Part shown: positions 24,291-32,849 of the stretch, in pieces | How the letters are laid out: each line of letters opens with the position of its first letter | Numbering within the stretch: the stretch's first letter is position 1 | Source: Hypericibacter terrae | Lineage (GTDB): Bacteria > Pseudomonadota > Alphaproteobacteria > Dongiales > Dongiaceae | Assembly (NCBI RefSeq): GCF_008728855.1 | Contig: NZ_CP042906.1 | Span: 5,299,001 to 5,363,000 of the forward strand | Direction of reading: 5' to 3' | Length of the DNA: 64,000 nucleotides | Translations under genes and position numbers: made by a program | Notes under the pieces: generated by a model | The model's input: only the letters and a program-made list of their open reading frames with translations | Databases searched by the model: none | Told to the model about the DNA's origin: nothing

Positions 24291-24291
24291 T

Positions 24292-25464
24292 TCAGGTCAG
24301 ATGATGCCGTTCGCGATAGCCGTCGGACTGCATTTCGACGAGCCGAGAATGGGTCCGGCGATACTCGAATTCGATGTCGTCGCTCGCCGCGAGTGACTCG
24401 ATCGGCGCCTCCGCCGTCATCGCGAGAAGCGAGCGATGTTCGTAGAGCTCGTCGACCAGCGTGATGAATCTTTTCCCCTCGTTGCGGCGCTCCGGCGTGA
24501 AGCGCGGCACGCCGTCGAGCAGCAGCGTATGGAAGTGAGTCGCGAGCGTCAGATAGTCGGCGGCACCCAGCGGACGCCCGCAGAGCGCATCGAAGGTCAT
24601 GAAGGCCGTTCCTTTGGCAGCGCGCATTATTTCGAATTGGCGCCCCTGCACGGTGAAGACCGCGGGCTCGCCCTTCGCGCCGTCCGTCAGCACCGTCCAG
24701 ATCTCCTCGAGCTGTGCGCTCGCGGCCGCGCCCAGCGGAAAAAAATACAGCGGACGACCCTTCATCCGCAGCAGCCGGTAGTCGGTCGGACCGTCCAGCT
24801 CGAACAGGTCGAGCTGCTCGGCGATGAGCGCGATGAAGGGGAGAAAGCGCTCGCGCTGGAGCCCGCCCCGGTAGAGGTCGGAAGGGGCGGTGTTGGAAGT
24901 CGCCACCACCACCACGCCTTTCTGAAAAAGCGCCTCGAAAAGCCGACCCAGGAGCATCGCGTCGGCGATATTAGTCACCTGGAACTCGTCGAAACAGAGC
25001 AGCCAGCTCGATTCCGCGACTCGGGTCGCCAGGGCCGGAATCGGATCGCCCTCGTTGGTCTGGCGCCACTCATGCATCGACTGGTGCATCTCGAGCATGA
25101 ACTCGTGGAAATGGACCCGGCGCTTGGCCGCGATCGGGGCGGTCTCGAAGAACAGGTCCATCAGCATGGATTTGCCGCGTCCGACAGGTCCGAAGATATA
25201 GAGCCCCTGCGGCGCCGGCTCCTGGGCGTGGCGCACCAGCCCGAGCCGTTCGCGCCAGCTCCTGGATCCGCCGCCCGGCCGGTAATTCAAAAGCGCGTGA
25301 TAGAGGAGCTGGAGTTTTTCCGCCGCCATGGCCTGGCTCGGATCGGCGGCGATGGCGCCGGACCCGACCAGGGCGCGGTAGCGCGCGAGCGGTCCCTGCC
25401 CCGACCCGCCGCCGAGATCGGGCACCGCTTCCGGATGTCCCGCGGATCCGGCTTCGGCTGTCAT
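24292..25464 (-). CDS. zapE: Cell division-associated AFG1-like ATPase ZapE
   Basis: 390 residues. AFG1/LACE1 family AAA+ ATPase, linked to Z-ring dynamics in bacteria and protein quality control in mitochondria. Walker A is GPVGRGKSML (about 92-101), Walker B is LLCFDEFQV, and sensor-like VATSNTAPSDLY follows. The first 25 residues are Gly/Ser-rich and variable. The start overlaps the SDR stop by 4 bp, so the two are co-translated. Confidence 0.93.
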   Translation of the reverse strand: MTAEAGSAGHPEAVPDLGGGSGQGPLARYRALVGSGAIAADPSQAMAAEKLQLLYHALLNYRPGGGSRSWRERLGLVRHAQEPAPQGLYIFGPVGRGKSMLMDLFFETAPIAAKRRVHFHEFMLEMHQSMHEWRQTNEGDPIPALATRVAESSWLLCFDEFQVTNIADAMLLGRLFEALFQKGVVVVATSNTAPSDLYRGGLQRERFLPFIALIAEQLDLFELDGPTDYRLLRMKGRPLYFFPLGAAASAQLEEIWTVLTDGAKGEPAVFTVQGRQFEIMRAAKGTAFMTFDALCGRPLGAADYLTLATHFHTLLLDGVPRFTPERRNEGKRFITLVDELYEHRSLLAMTAEAPIESLAASDDIEFEYRRTHSRLVEMQSDGYRERHHLT

Positions 25465-26231
25465 CGGCCTCCCGACACATCCACGATGGTGCCGGTCACA
25501 TAGCTCGCATGGGGCGAGAGCAGGAAGACGATGGCCTTGGCCACCTCGAGCGCCGAGCCGACCCGGCCCAGCGGCACGCTGCCGACCAGGCGTTTCAGCC
25601 GGCCCGCATCGCCGACGGAACCATGGATCTCGGTCAGGATCAGGCCGGGCGAGACGGCGTTGACGCGGATGCCTTCGCGCCCGACCTCCCGCGCCAGCCC
25701 GATCGTCATGCTGTCCACCGCGCCCTTGGAGGCCGCGTAATGCACGAACTCGCCCGGACTGCCGAGGGTCGAGGCGCGCGACGAGACATTGACGATGGCG
25801 CCGCCGCTCCCGCCATTGCGGGTCGACATCCGCTTGACCGCCTCGCGCGCGCAGAGGAAGGCGCCGATCACATTGAGGCGCATGACCGCCTCCAGCGTCT
25901 CGGCCGCCAGATTCTCGACCCGGCCGCTCGCGCCGATGATGCCGGCATTGTTGACGAGCCCGTAGATCGGCCCGAACTGCGCCTCGGTCTCCTCGAACAG
26001 GCTGATGACCTGGTCTTCCTGCGAGACATCCGCCTGGATGGCGATCGCCGTGCCCCCGGCCTTCTCGATCGCCTGCACGGTGCGCGCCGCGGCCTTGCCG
26101 TTGCTGTTGTAGTTGACCGCCACGCGATAGCCCTGCGCCGCCGCGAGGCGCGCGGTCGCGGCGCCGATGCCGCGACTGCCGCCGGTGACCAGCAATACCG
26201 GTCCCTTGCCTGACTTGCTCCGAGTCGCCAT
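25461..26231 (-). CDS. Short-chain dehydrogenase/reductase
   Basis: 256 residues from ATG at 26231; a TTG three codons upstream is less likely. NAD(P) motif TGGSRGIG sits near residues 16-23, NNAG is present, and the catalytic Ser-Tyr-Lys is seen in NVSSRAS and YAASK. NYNSNGKAA after beta-2 suggests NADPH preference, as in FabG-like enzymes. No co-encoded pathway identifies the substrate. It overlaps zapE. Confidence 0.9.
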   Translation of the reverse strand: MATRSKSGKGPVLLVTGGSRGIGAATARLAAAQGYRVAVNYNSNGKAAARTVQAIEKAGGTAIAIQADVSQEDQVISLFEETEAQFGPIYGLVNNAGIIGASGRVENLAAETLEAVMRLNVIGAFLCAREAVKRMSTRNGGSGGAIVNVSSRASTLGSPGEFVHYAASKGAVDSMTIGLAREVGREGIRVNAVSPGLILTEIHGSVGDAGRLKRLVGSVPLGRVGSALEVAKAIVFLLSPHASYVTGTIVDVSGGR

Positions 26232-26326
26232 GGCGCTCAATCTATCCGAACCGCCGGGAACCGAAAGTCCGGCGTGGCGGACGCCCGCCGAAATCGAGGC
26301 GCCCTGACGAATCGAGGAGAGAGCTC

Positions 26327-26533
26327 ATGAACGAAGACGTCTTCAACATGTCCCTGCGGAAATTCCTGAAGCAGGTCGGCGTGACCTCGCAGCGCGCCAT
26401 CGAGGTTGCCGTCCGCGAGGCGGCGGCCCAAGGCCGGACAAAGGGCAAGGGGCCGCTCAAGGCCCGGATGACGCTCACGATCGATTCGATCGGGCTTCGG
26501 CACGAGGTCGAGGAAGAGATCGATCTCGGCTGA
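26327..26533 (+). CDS. DUF6494 family small protein
   Basis: 68 residues with a strong GAGGAGAG ribosome site 6 bp before ATG. MNEDVFNMSLRKFLKQVGVTSQ and the C-terminal MTLTIDSIGLRHEVEEEIDL match a small conserved alphaproteobacterial family I recall as DUF6494. It has no signal peptide or membrane segment. It is a single gene facing the arginase-fold gene (3-bp gap at the stops). Function unknown. Confidence 0.8.
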   Translation: MNEDVFNMSLRKFLKQVGVTSQRAIEVAVREAAAQGRTKGKGPLKARMTLTIDSIGLRHEVEEEIDLG

Positions 26534-26536
26534 GGC

Positions 26537-27415
26537 TCAGCCCAGCCCGCGCGCGAGCGCGTTCACCAGCTGGCGGGCGATGACGCGGTTGGGATCGAGA
26601 TTGGGATTGAAGATCGGGAGGTCGAGCCCGACCGCGCGGCCGCTGCCGACCGCGGCCTTGAGGACCGCGACCAGCTCCTCGAATTCGAGGCCGTCGCTCA
26701 TGCGGTAATCGACCGCCGGCATGACCGCATCGTCCAGCACGTCGACATCGAGATGGATCCAGAATCCCTGCCGGTCGCTGCCGGCGAGCTGGCGCGCGGC
26801 GGCGGCGGCGGCATCCGCCACCCCGGCCTTGCGGACGGTCTGCAGGTCGAGAACCGTGATGTCGGTCTCGCGGACGTCCTGGCTGCCATATTTGAGGGCC
26901 ATGGCCGCGTCGCGATGGCCGAAGAGGACGATGTCCTCATCGCGCACGTAAGGCCGGCCGCCATCGAGATCGGTCACGATCGCCGGGCCCCGGCCCGAGA
27001 CCAGCGCCAGATCCATATCCGCCGCCTCGCCCGTGAGCGAGGCTTCGGGCTGGTAGAAATCCGCATGGCCATCGAGAAACAGCAGACCGTAGCGCCCCCG
27101 CCGGCGCAAGCCCAGCAGGCAGCCCAGCAGGATGCTGCAATCGCCGCCGAGCACGACCGGGAACTCGCCCTGATCGACGGCGGCGCCGACCTCGTCGGCC
27201 AGGCGCGGCGAATATTCGGCGATCCCCTGCGGGTTGAGCATCTTCGTGTCCGCATCGCGCACCGGATCGTAGTCCGGCGGCTCGACCCGCCCGGCGCGCC
27301 TGGCATCCAGCGCCCGCGCCAGGCCGAGCTGCAGCAGGACCTCGGGCGCGCGCTCGACGCCGCTCGGCCAGAGCCCCAGGGGCGAAGGCGCTTCGATGAT
27401 GGCGAACCGGGTCAT
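26537..27415 (-). CDS. Arginase/ureohydrolase-fold protein
   Basis: 292 residues. Metal-site motifs of the ureohydrolase fold are GGDCSILLG (about 90-98), FLDGHADFY and HLDVDVLDD. The usual GGDH histidine ligand is Cys here, a variant I recall in some arginase-family proteins. That makes arginase, agmatinase or formiminoglutamase activity uncertain. No urea or polyamine genes are adjacent. Confidence 0.82.
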   Translation of the reverse strand: MTRFAIIEAPSPLGLWPSGVERAPEVLLQLGLARALDARRAGRVEPPDYDPVRDADTKMLNPQGIAEYSPRLADEVGAAVDQGEFPVVLGGDCSILLGCLLGLRRRGRYGLLFLDGHADFYQPEASLTGEAADMDLALVSGRGPAIVTDLDGGRPYVRDEDIVLFGHRDAAMALKYGSQDVRETDITVLDLQTVRKAGVADAAAAAARQLAGSDRQGFWIHLDVDVLDDAVMPAVDYRMSDGLEFEELVAVLKAAVGSGRAVGLDLPIFNPNLDPNRVIARQLVNALARGLG

Positions 27416-27509
27416 GCGTGGTCTCCCTTCCGATCGCGTGAGATCGTGACTCTAGGACGCGGCACCCCGCATCGCCCAGCCGGGTTCTCCAGGCCGCCCG
27501 CCGCGGCCG

Positions 27510-28196
27510 TCAAGGATTCAGGCGGACAAGTTCGGCCAGATAGGCCTTCTGGGCAACGAGAAGACGCTCATGCGCGCCCGGTTCCGCCGGCGCCGTGAGA
27601 TTCGTATTGGCGATGAACGAGCCCAAGAGCGTGAAGCTCGTGACGCCGGCCAGCAATGTTTGCTGCCCCTCGACCTCGACCGCCGAGGCCAAGCCGACAT
27701 AGAGCGCGTTGCTGTCCTTCCCAATCACGCCGAGCACTTGAGAACCGGAGAGCTCGATGCCTTCGACCTTGCCGTTGACCTCCCGCTCGATCTCGGCCAT
27801 GTCGATCTCGGGCATATGCTTCTGCATCTCGGCGATGAATTCGGGCAGCGAGATCCGGAAGGTATGGGGCGTTCCATCCTGCAGCTGGACGCTCGTGTTC
27901 CCATAATGGCTGTAGCCGGGAGCTCGACCCGCATGCCAGTCGTCGAGCTCGGTGCAGAGCACGAAATGCATCAGCACCAGGCCATGACCCGCCTGCGCCT
28001 TCTGGACGGTATCCATGACAAGGGCGTCAGCCGGATTGTTATGGTCGAGAACGCAGTATCCCTCGGGCGGCACGATCGAGAGTGTCTTGCTGCCAACCTG
28101 GATCTCCTCGGCATAACCGCCGGAAACGAGGAACAGGAACGTCGCCAGGGTCAGGATCAGGAAACGCAGGAGCGCGGGCGGCTGTAGCTTGTGCAT
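27510..28196 (-). CDS. Secreted protein of unknown function, paralogue A
   Basis: 228 residues with a signal peptide (about 1-29, cut after YAE-type site). The mature part shares a clear pattern with the upstream neighbour: GSKTLSIVPPEGYC, a D-N-DA segment, QAG, HFVLC-E-W, then SNALYVG and a C-terminal AQKAYLAELVRLNP. Two conserved cysteines could form a disulfide. I do not recognise the family. It starts 6 bp after paralogue B, so both are in one operon. Confidence 0.8.
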   Translation of the reverse strand: MHKLQPPALLRFLILTLATFLFLVSGGYAEEIQVGSKTLSIVPPEGYCVLDHNNPADALVMDTVQKAQAGHGLVLMHFVLCTELDDWHAGRAPGYSHYGNTSVQLQDGTPHTFRISLPEFIAEMQKHMPEIDMAEIEREVNGKVEGIELSGSQVLGVIGKDSNALYVGLASAVEVEGQQTLLAGVTSFTLLGSFIANTNLTAPAEPGAHERLLVAQKAYLAELVRLNP

Positions 28197-28202
28197 GTCG
28201 GC

Positions 28203-28871
28203 TCAGGGATTGCTGCGGATCAGTTGGGCGACATAGGCCTTCTGGGCGTCGATCAGCTTGTCGAAGGCGCCCTCGCCCATCGGGCGGTAGAGGTTCACCG
28301 AGGCGGGCACCGAGCCCAGCGTCGTCACGGCGCCGACGCCGGCCAAGGGATATTTCTTGCCGCCGACCTCGAGCACGCCGAGGAAGCCGACATAGAGCGC
28401 ATTATGATCCTGGTCGAGAAGGCCGAGAAGTTGCGGGCCTGAGGCCTGGGTCTCCGTCACCTTGCGGCTCGCCTGATCCTCGATCCGTGTCACATCGGCG
28501 GGGTCGAGCTTGGGCACCTTGGGCGCCATGATGTCGAGATATTTCTGGCGCGACAGGGGGAGCGGCTGCGGCGCGCCCGGATAGTTGAGCGGCAGCATGA
28601 TGCGGCCGAACTCGCTGAAGGCGACGGTCCCGGTTCGCCATTGAGGGAACTCGTCGCAGCGGCCGAACTGGAGCACGACCTGGTTCTTGCCGGCCTGGAC
28701 GTCCTCGGCCCGCTGCATCGCCGCCGCATCGAACGCGTTGCCGCGATCATAGCTGCAGGAACCCGCGGGCGGCTGGAGCGAGAGCGTCTTGCCGCCGGCA
28801 GTCACGTCCTCCGCGGCGAGCGGGCCGGCGAAGGCCAGCAACATCGCGAGCGCCACGATCCCAGCACGCAT
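28203..28871 (-). CDS. Secreted protein of unknown function, paralogue B
   Basis: 222 residues from ATG at 28871; a TTG three codons earlier is less likely. It has a signal peptide (about 1-20, ending AAA or LAA). It shares with paralogue A GGKTLSLQPPAGSC, GRCDEFPQW, HNALYVG, LAGVGAVTTLGS and the final AQKAYVAQLIRSNP. The two are an old tandem duplication. The gene sits 88 bp downstream of sdhB. Function unknown; likely periplasmic. Confidence 0.8.
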   Translation of the reverse strand: MRAGIVALAMLLAFAGPLAAEDVTAGGKTLSLQPPAGSCSYDRGNAFDAAAMQRAEDVQAGKNQVVLQFGRCDEFPQWRTGTVAFSEFGRIMLPLNYPGAPQPLPLSRQKYLDIMAPKVPKLDPADVTRIEDQASRKVTETQASGPQLLGLLDQDHNALYVGFLGVLEVGGKKYPLAGVGAVTTLGSVPASVNLYRPMGEGAFDKLIDAQKAYVAQLIRSNP

Positions 28872-28959
28872 GCGTGTCAATTCCCCCGGGGCAATGAAAC
28901 GACGCTTGCGTGCCCCGCCCGGCCGATCGCGGCCCGATGGGGACGGAACCCGGTGGCGC

Positions 28960-29736
28960 CTAGCGGCGCGCCACCATCAGCTTCTTGATCTCGGCGATCG
29001 CCTTGGCCGGATTGAGGCCCTTCGGACAGGTCTTCGTGCAGTTCATGATCGTGTGGCAGCGATAGAGCCGGAACGGGTCCTCGAGATCGTCGAGCCGCTC
29101 GCCGGTATATTCATCGCGGCTGTCGGCGATCCAGCGATAGGCCTGCAGCAGGATGGCCGGCCCCAGATAACGGTCGCCATTCCACCAATAGCTGGGGCAG
29201 GCGGTGCTGCAGCAGAAGCAGAGGATGCATTCCCAGAGCCCGTCGAGCCGGGCGCGCTCCTCGGGGCTCTGCGGATGCTCGCGGCCCGGTGCGGGCGACT
29301 TGCTCTTGAGCCAGGGCTCGATCGAGGCATATTGCGCATAGGCCCGGTTGAGATCGGGCACCAGATCCTTCACCACCGGCATATGGGGCAGCGGGTAGAT
29401 CTTCATCTCGCCCTTCACGTCGTCGATGTATTTGGTGCAGGCGAGCGTGTTGGTGCCGTCGATGTTCATGGCGCAGCTGCCGCAGACGCCTTCGCGGCAG
29501 GAGCGGCGGAAGGTGAGCGTCGAATCCATCTCGTTCTTGATCTTGATCAGCGCGTCCAGAACCATCGGACCGCATTTGTCGAGATCGACCTCGTAGGTGT
29601 CGAGCTGGGGCGTCTCGCCCGAATCCGGATTCCAGCGATAGACCTTGAAATTGCGGATGCGCTTCGCCCCGGCCGGGGCCTTGTGGATCTGTCCGGGCCG
29701 GATCTTGGAATTGGCGGGTAGGGCGAACTCGGCCAT
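28960..29736 (-). CDS. sdhB: Succinate dehydrogenase iron-sulfur subunit
   Basis: 258 residues from ATG at 29736 ([12 protein letters not shown]). Three Fe-S clusters carry electrons from FAD to quinone. Cysteine motifs: [12 protein letters not shown] with a later LAC for 2Fe-2[17 protein letters not shown], and [17 protein letters not shown]. Full length. It is separated from sdhA by about 6 kb of other genes, whereas sdhCDAB is normally contiguous, so it must have another promoter. Confidence 0.97.
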   Translation of the reverse strand: MAEFALPANSKIRPGQIHKAPAGAKRIRNFKVYRWNPDSGETPQLDTYEVDLDKCGPMVLDALIKIKNEMDSTLTFRRSCREGVCGSCAMNIDGTNTLACTKYIDDVKGEMKIYPLPHMPVVKDLVPDLNRAYAQYASIEPWLKSKSPAPGREHPQSPEERARLDGLWECILCFCCSTACPSYWWNGDRYLGPAILLQAYRWIADSRDEYTGERLDDLEDPFRLYRCHTIMNCTKTCPKGLNPAKAIAEIKKLMVARR

Positions 29737-29852
29737 CGTCGTTCGAATCCTCTCTCCAGGCAGATGTCTTGCGGGCGGTCCGTCGCGACCCGGGCCGGCC
29801 CAGAACGGCAAGGCTACGCGGTTTTAGGCGCGATTCGATGCCAAAGGATTAA

Positions 29853-30887
29853 CTAGCTGTTTTCGTTCGTCTTTGCCAGTCCGACCGGGGCCTCTTTGCG
29901 CATTTCCAGATAGCCATAGCCGATCGCGAGGCCGGCGCCGATCCAGACCAGGTCGCGCGCGCGGCGGACCAGGGCCACCGCCACCCCGACCGAAGGCTCG
30001 CCGGCAAAGGCGCCGTAGAGCAGCAGGAACGCCCCCTCGACCGCGCCCAGGCTCCCGGGGATCAGACCGGTGGCCTGGCGAACCAGCTGCACCACAGCCT
30101 CGATGATGAGGATCTCGGGGACCGTGAGCGGATAGCCCAGCAGGCTGGAGATGACATAGAGCTCGAGCGCCCCCAGCAGCCAGCCGGCGAAGGCGAGCGC
30201 GAGGGCGGCGGCAAATCGCGGCGAGGATTCGACATAGAGACGGTGAAGCTCCCGATCCACGGCGCGGATCTCGCCAAGGAAGCGCTCCAGCCCGGCGGCG
30301 AAGCGGAAACGATGGATGAAGCCCACGAGCCGCGAGGTGATCCGGAAGCGCTGCACCAGGAAGAATCCCAGGATCCCGCCGGCGAACAGCAGCGACCCGA
30401 TACCGATCGCGGTGACCGTATCGGCCCCCAGCGTCGGCTCCCGCAGCATCAGCGCATAGGCGATGCCGAGGAACGGCAGGAAGGACAGAAGGAGCGAGGT
30501 GCGCGCCACCAGGAGCGAGGCCACGGTCTCGCGCGGATCGAGCCCCCGATGCTTGACCAGGATCAGGCCCTTGGCCGGCTCGCCGCCGAGCCCGCCCAGG
30601 GGCGTCACGACGTTCAGCATCTCGCCAACCAGCCGCACCCGCCAGAGCCAGAGCCAGGGGCGAAGCTTGAAGGGCAGCGCCGGCAGCACGGCGAGCCAGC
30701 TCGCGACATCGGCGCTGAAAACCAGGGCCGCCGCCGCCATCACCAGGAGAAAGCCCCAGCCGAGCCGGCCGAGCAGGGCCAGGACCTGCCCCAGATCGAT
30801 GCTGGCGAGCACCGCCACCAGCAGGCCGGCGCCGACGACGACCATCGCCAGCTTGACCCAGAGTCGGGACGGAATCGGATTCGCCAT
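29853..30887 (-). CDS. YbhN/AglD-like flippase-domain membrane protein
   Basis: 344 residues from ATG at 30887. About eight hydrophobic segments are visible. The motif NVVTPLGGLGGEPAKG (about 93-108) is the signature of the lysylphosphatidylglycerol synthase transmembrane domain/YbhN family. There is no C-terminal aminoacyl-transferase domain, so it does not make lysyl-PG. A lipid transport or flipping role is plausible. It lies next to a CDP-alcohol phosphatidyltransferase, which supports a lipid link. Confidence 0.85.
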   Translation of the reverse strand: MANPIPSRLWVKLAMVVVGAGLLVAVLASIDLGQVLALLGRLGWGFLLVMAAAALVFSADVASWLAVLPALPFKLRPWLWLWRVRLVGEMLNVVTPLGGLGGEPAKGLILVKHRGLDPRETVASLLVARTSLLLSFLPFLGIAYALMLREPTLGADTVTAIGIGSLLFAGGILGFFLVQRFRITSRLVGFIHRFRFAAGLERFLGEIRAVDRELHRLYVESSPRFAAALALAFAGWLLGALELYVISSLLGYPLTVPEILIIEAVVQLVRQATGLIPGSLGAVEGAFLLLYGAFAGEPSVGVAVALVRRARDLVWIGAGLAIGYGYLEMRKEAPVGLAKTNENS

Positions 30888-30930
30888 CGTCAGTGCACGT
30901 CCAGACCGCGAGGCATCAAAACACTTCGAG

Positions 30931-31036
30931 CCCCCTCCCCTTGCCGGAGGAGGTAGGGGGAGGGGTGCAGCCGCGACATGCAATCGCGTGCGAGGCACCC
31001 CCCTTCCCAACCTTCCTCCTCAAGAGGGGAAGGGAC
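30931..31036. repeat. Palindromic C/G-rich repeat, copy 1
   Basis: CCCCCTCCCC and a matching GGGGGAGGGG form one arm pair, and CCTTCCTCCT with AGAGGGGAAGG forms another, over about 106 bp. It lies between the CDP-alcohol phosphatidyltransferase and YbhN-like genes. It is the most divergent of the five copies. Confidence 0.75.
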
Positions 31037-31076
31037 AAGTGAGTGAGAGCAGCTCGCTCCTTTGCAGCCGTCGCGC

Positions 31077-31679
31077 TCACGCCGCGGGGCGCAGCATATG
31101 TCGGTGCAGCCAGGCGAAGTAAACCGCGAAGATCGGCGTCACCGCCGCTGCGACATAGAGCAGCGGCAGGCCCCAGCCGAGCCAGACGACGATCGGGATG
31201 AGGACGGTCGAATCCTCGGCGTCGAAGCCGGCGAAGCTGGAGAGCTCGGCCGCGCGCTGGCCCTTCTGCCCCTCGGCCCACATCACCACGCCGAGGATGA
31301 ACATGACGGCGAAGCCGGCGAGGAAGCCCAGCGCCACCGTCCAGCCGCCCAGCTCGGTGAACCGCAAGCCGATTCCCAGACCAATGAAGATCGCTGCGTT
31401 ACAGACCGAATCCGAGACGAGGTCGTAGTAATGCCCGATCTTGCTCATCTTCCCCGACAACCGGGCCAGCATCCCGTCCGCCCGGTCGAGGAGCATGGAC
31501 AGGATGAACAGGAAGCCGCCGATCGTCAGCCAGAGCGGCTCGCCGTCGGCATAGGCGGCCGCCGCGCCAAGGCCGGTGGCCAGGCGCAAGGTCGTGATGT
31601 GATTGGGTTGTACCGGGGTATTCACCAGCGGCCGCACCAGGGGCGTAACCAGGCGGTGGATCCAGGTGTTGTGGCTCAT
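31077..31679 (-). CDS. CDP-alcohol phosphatidyltransferase
   Basis: 200 residues, integral membrane. The complete signature D-x2-D-G-x2-A-R-x8-G-x3-D-x3-D is seen: D65, D68, G69, A72, R73, G82, D86 and D90. Such enzymes swap CMP of a CDP-alcohol for another alcohol, making phosphatidyl-headgroup lipids. The sequence does not fit PgsA or Pss closely enough to name it. The neighbourhood has a CTP-type nucleotidyltransferase (35158-35898) that could supply a CDP-headgroup, and a YbhN-like transporter. Confidence 0.88.
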   Translation of the reverse strand: MSHNTWIHRLVTPLVRPLVNTPVQPNHITTLRLATGLGAAAAYADGEPLWLTIGGFLFILSMLLDRADGMLARLSGKMSKIGHYYDLVSDSVCNAAIFIGLGIGLRFTELGGWTVALGFLAGFAVMFILGVVMWAEGQKGQRAAELSSFAGFDAEDSTVLIPIVVWLGWGLPLLYVAAAVTPIFAVYFAWLHRHMLRPAA

Positions 31680-31704
31680 GGCTTCGGGGCCCGTCGCAAT
31701 ATTA

Positions 31705-31733
31705 TTGACTTATTAACGCGGCGGCCCTTAATC
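31705..31733 (+). promoter_or_regulatory. Possible promoter for the PhyH dioxygenase gene
   Basis: TTGACT at 31705-31710 is followed after 17 bp by TTAATC (31728-31733), about 60 bp upstream of the start. The -35 is good and the -10 is weak. The gap is shared with the divergent CDP-alcohol phosphatidyltransferase. Confidence 0.35.
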
Positions 31734-31791
31734 ACGGCACTAGCAAGGGAAAGGTCCGCTGAAAAGCGTGACCTGGGGACAGTAGGAAATC

Positions 31792-32556
31792 TTGCCGAGA
31801 TTGGCCATAGGTAAGCTCGACCCGAGCCAGGTCGAGCAATTCAAGAAGCGTGGCTTCACCGTCCTGCGCCGGGCCTTCGGTGGCGAAGCCGTGGCGCAGT
31901 TCGACGCCTGGGCGACCGACCTTGTGCAGCAGCCCGAGGTTTCCGGGCACCAGTGGGTCTATCGCGACCCCAGTCTGCTCGATCCTTCCCAGCGCATCAT
32001 CACCCGGATCGAGCGGATCTCGCCCTTCCACAAGGGCTTCGAATCCCTGACCCTCGCCCTCAAGCCGCTGGTCGAGCAGCTCCTGGGCGAGCCGGCGGCC
32101 CTCTTCAAAGAGAAGATCAATTTCAAGTTCCCCGGCGCCGACGGCTTCAAGCCGCATCAGGACGCGCAGGCCGGCTGGAACAATTACGCGGATTTCTTCG
32201 TCTCGGCCCTGGTCTGCTTCGACGAAGCCACCACCGCCAACGGCTGCCTGCAGATCGTCGACAATTACGAGCATAAGGGCCTCGCCCGCCTGTGGGAGCC
32301 GCTGACCGAGAGCGACCTCGCCGGCATGCATTGGGTCGACCTGCCGACGCAGCCCGGCGACATCATCTTCTTCGACAGCTATGTGCCGCACGCCTCGCAG
32401 CCCAACATGACCGACCGGATGCGCCGCATCTACTATGCGACCTATAACCGGGCCTCGGCCGGCGAGCTCATGGAGCGCTATTACGCGGACAAGCATAAGA
32501 GCTTTCCGCCGGACATCGACCGCGACCCGTCGAAGCGCTACGTCTTCCGCGTCTGA
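31792..32556 (+). CDS. PhyH-family Fe(II)/2-oxoglutarate dioxygenase
   Basis: 254 residues from a TTG at 31792 with AGGA just upstream; a TTG at 31801 is the alternative, and no ATG or GTG fits. The iron triad is H122-x-D124 (PHQDAQAGW) and H200 (VPHASQ). R212 (RRIYYATYN) should bind 2-oxoglutarate. KINFKFPG, ANGCLQIV and the ending FPPDIDRDPSKRYVFRV recall the PhyH subgroup that hydroxylates aminoalkylphosphonates (PhnY, TmpA); I recall this resemblance and have not tested it. The neighbours hint at lipid or phosphonate metabolism. Confidence 0.85.
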   Translation: MPRLAIGKLDPSQVEQFKKRGFTVLRRAFGGEAVAQFDAWATDLVQQPEVSGHQWVYRDPSLLDPSQRIITRIERISPFHKGFESLTLALKPLVEQLLGEPAALFKEKINFKFPGADGFKPHQDAQAGWNNYADFFVSALVCFDEATTANGCLQIVDNYEHKGLARLWEPLTESDLAGMHWVDLPTQPGDIIFFDSYVPHASQPNMTDRMRRIYYATYNRASAGELMERYYADKHKSFPPDIDRDPSKRYVFRV

Positions 32557-32768
32557 TCGCCGTCTGCTTCTGAGAGCCGGGGCGCGGCGTCGCCATCGGC
32601 GGGGCCGAGATCTTGTTCAGCCCCGATCGTCAAGCCTCGCGCTGGACCGGCGCCTGCTGCTGTCGGCACCCCTGCGACGTGCCGGCCTCCGACCACCACC
32701 GGTTGAAGGCCTCGGGCTGGTCGCTGCAGATATTCCTACCCTGGCGGATCCCTCGAGGCCGGATCGTC

Positions 32769-32797
32769 TTAACCGCACCCCATGTTCATGTTACGAT
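32769..32797 (+). promoter_or_regulatory. Possible promoter for the AMP-forming ligase
   Basis: TTAACC (32769-32774) and TACGAT (32792-32797) are 17 bp apart, 53 bp upstream of the ligase ATG. The rest of the gap 32557-32768 holds no convincing gene. A frame is open there in the ligase phase but has no family-like sequence. Confidence 0.35.
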
Positions 32798-32849
32798 TTT
32801 GCCCTGGCCTCCGCTGCCCAAGGCGCATTCAAAAGATCGGGACCGCCCC

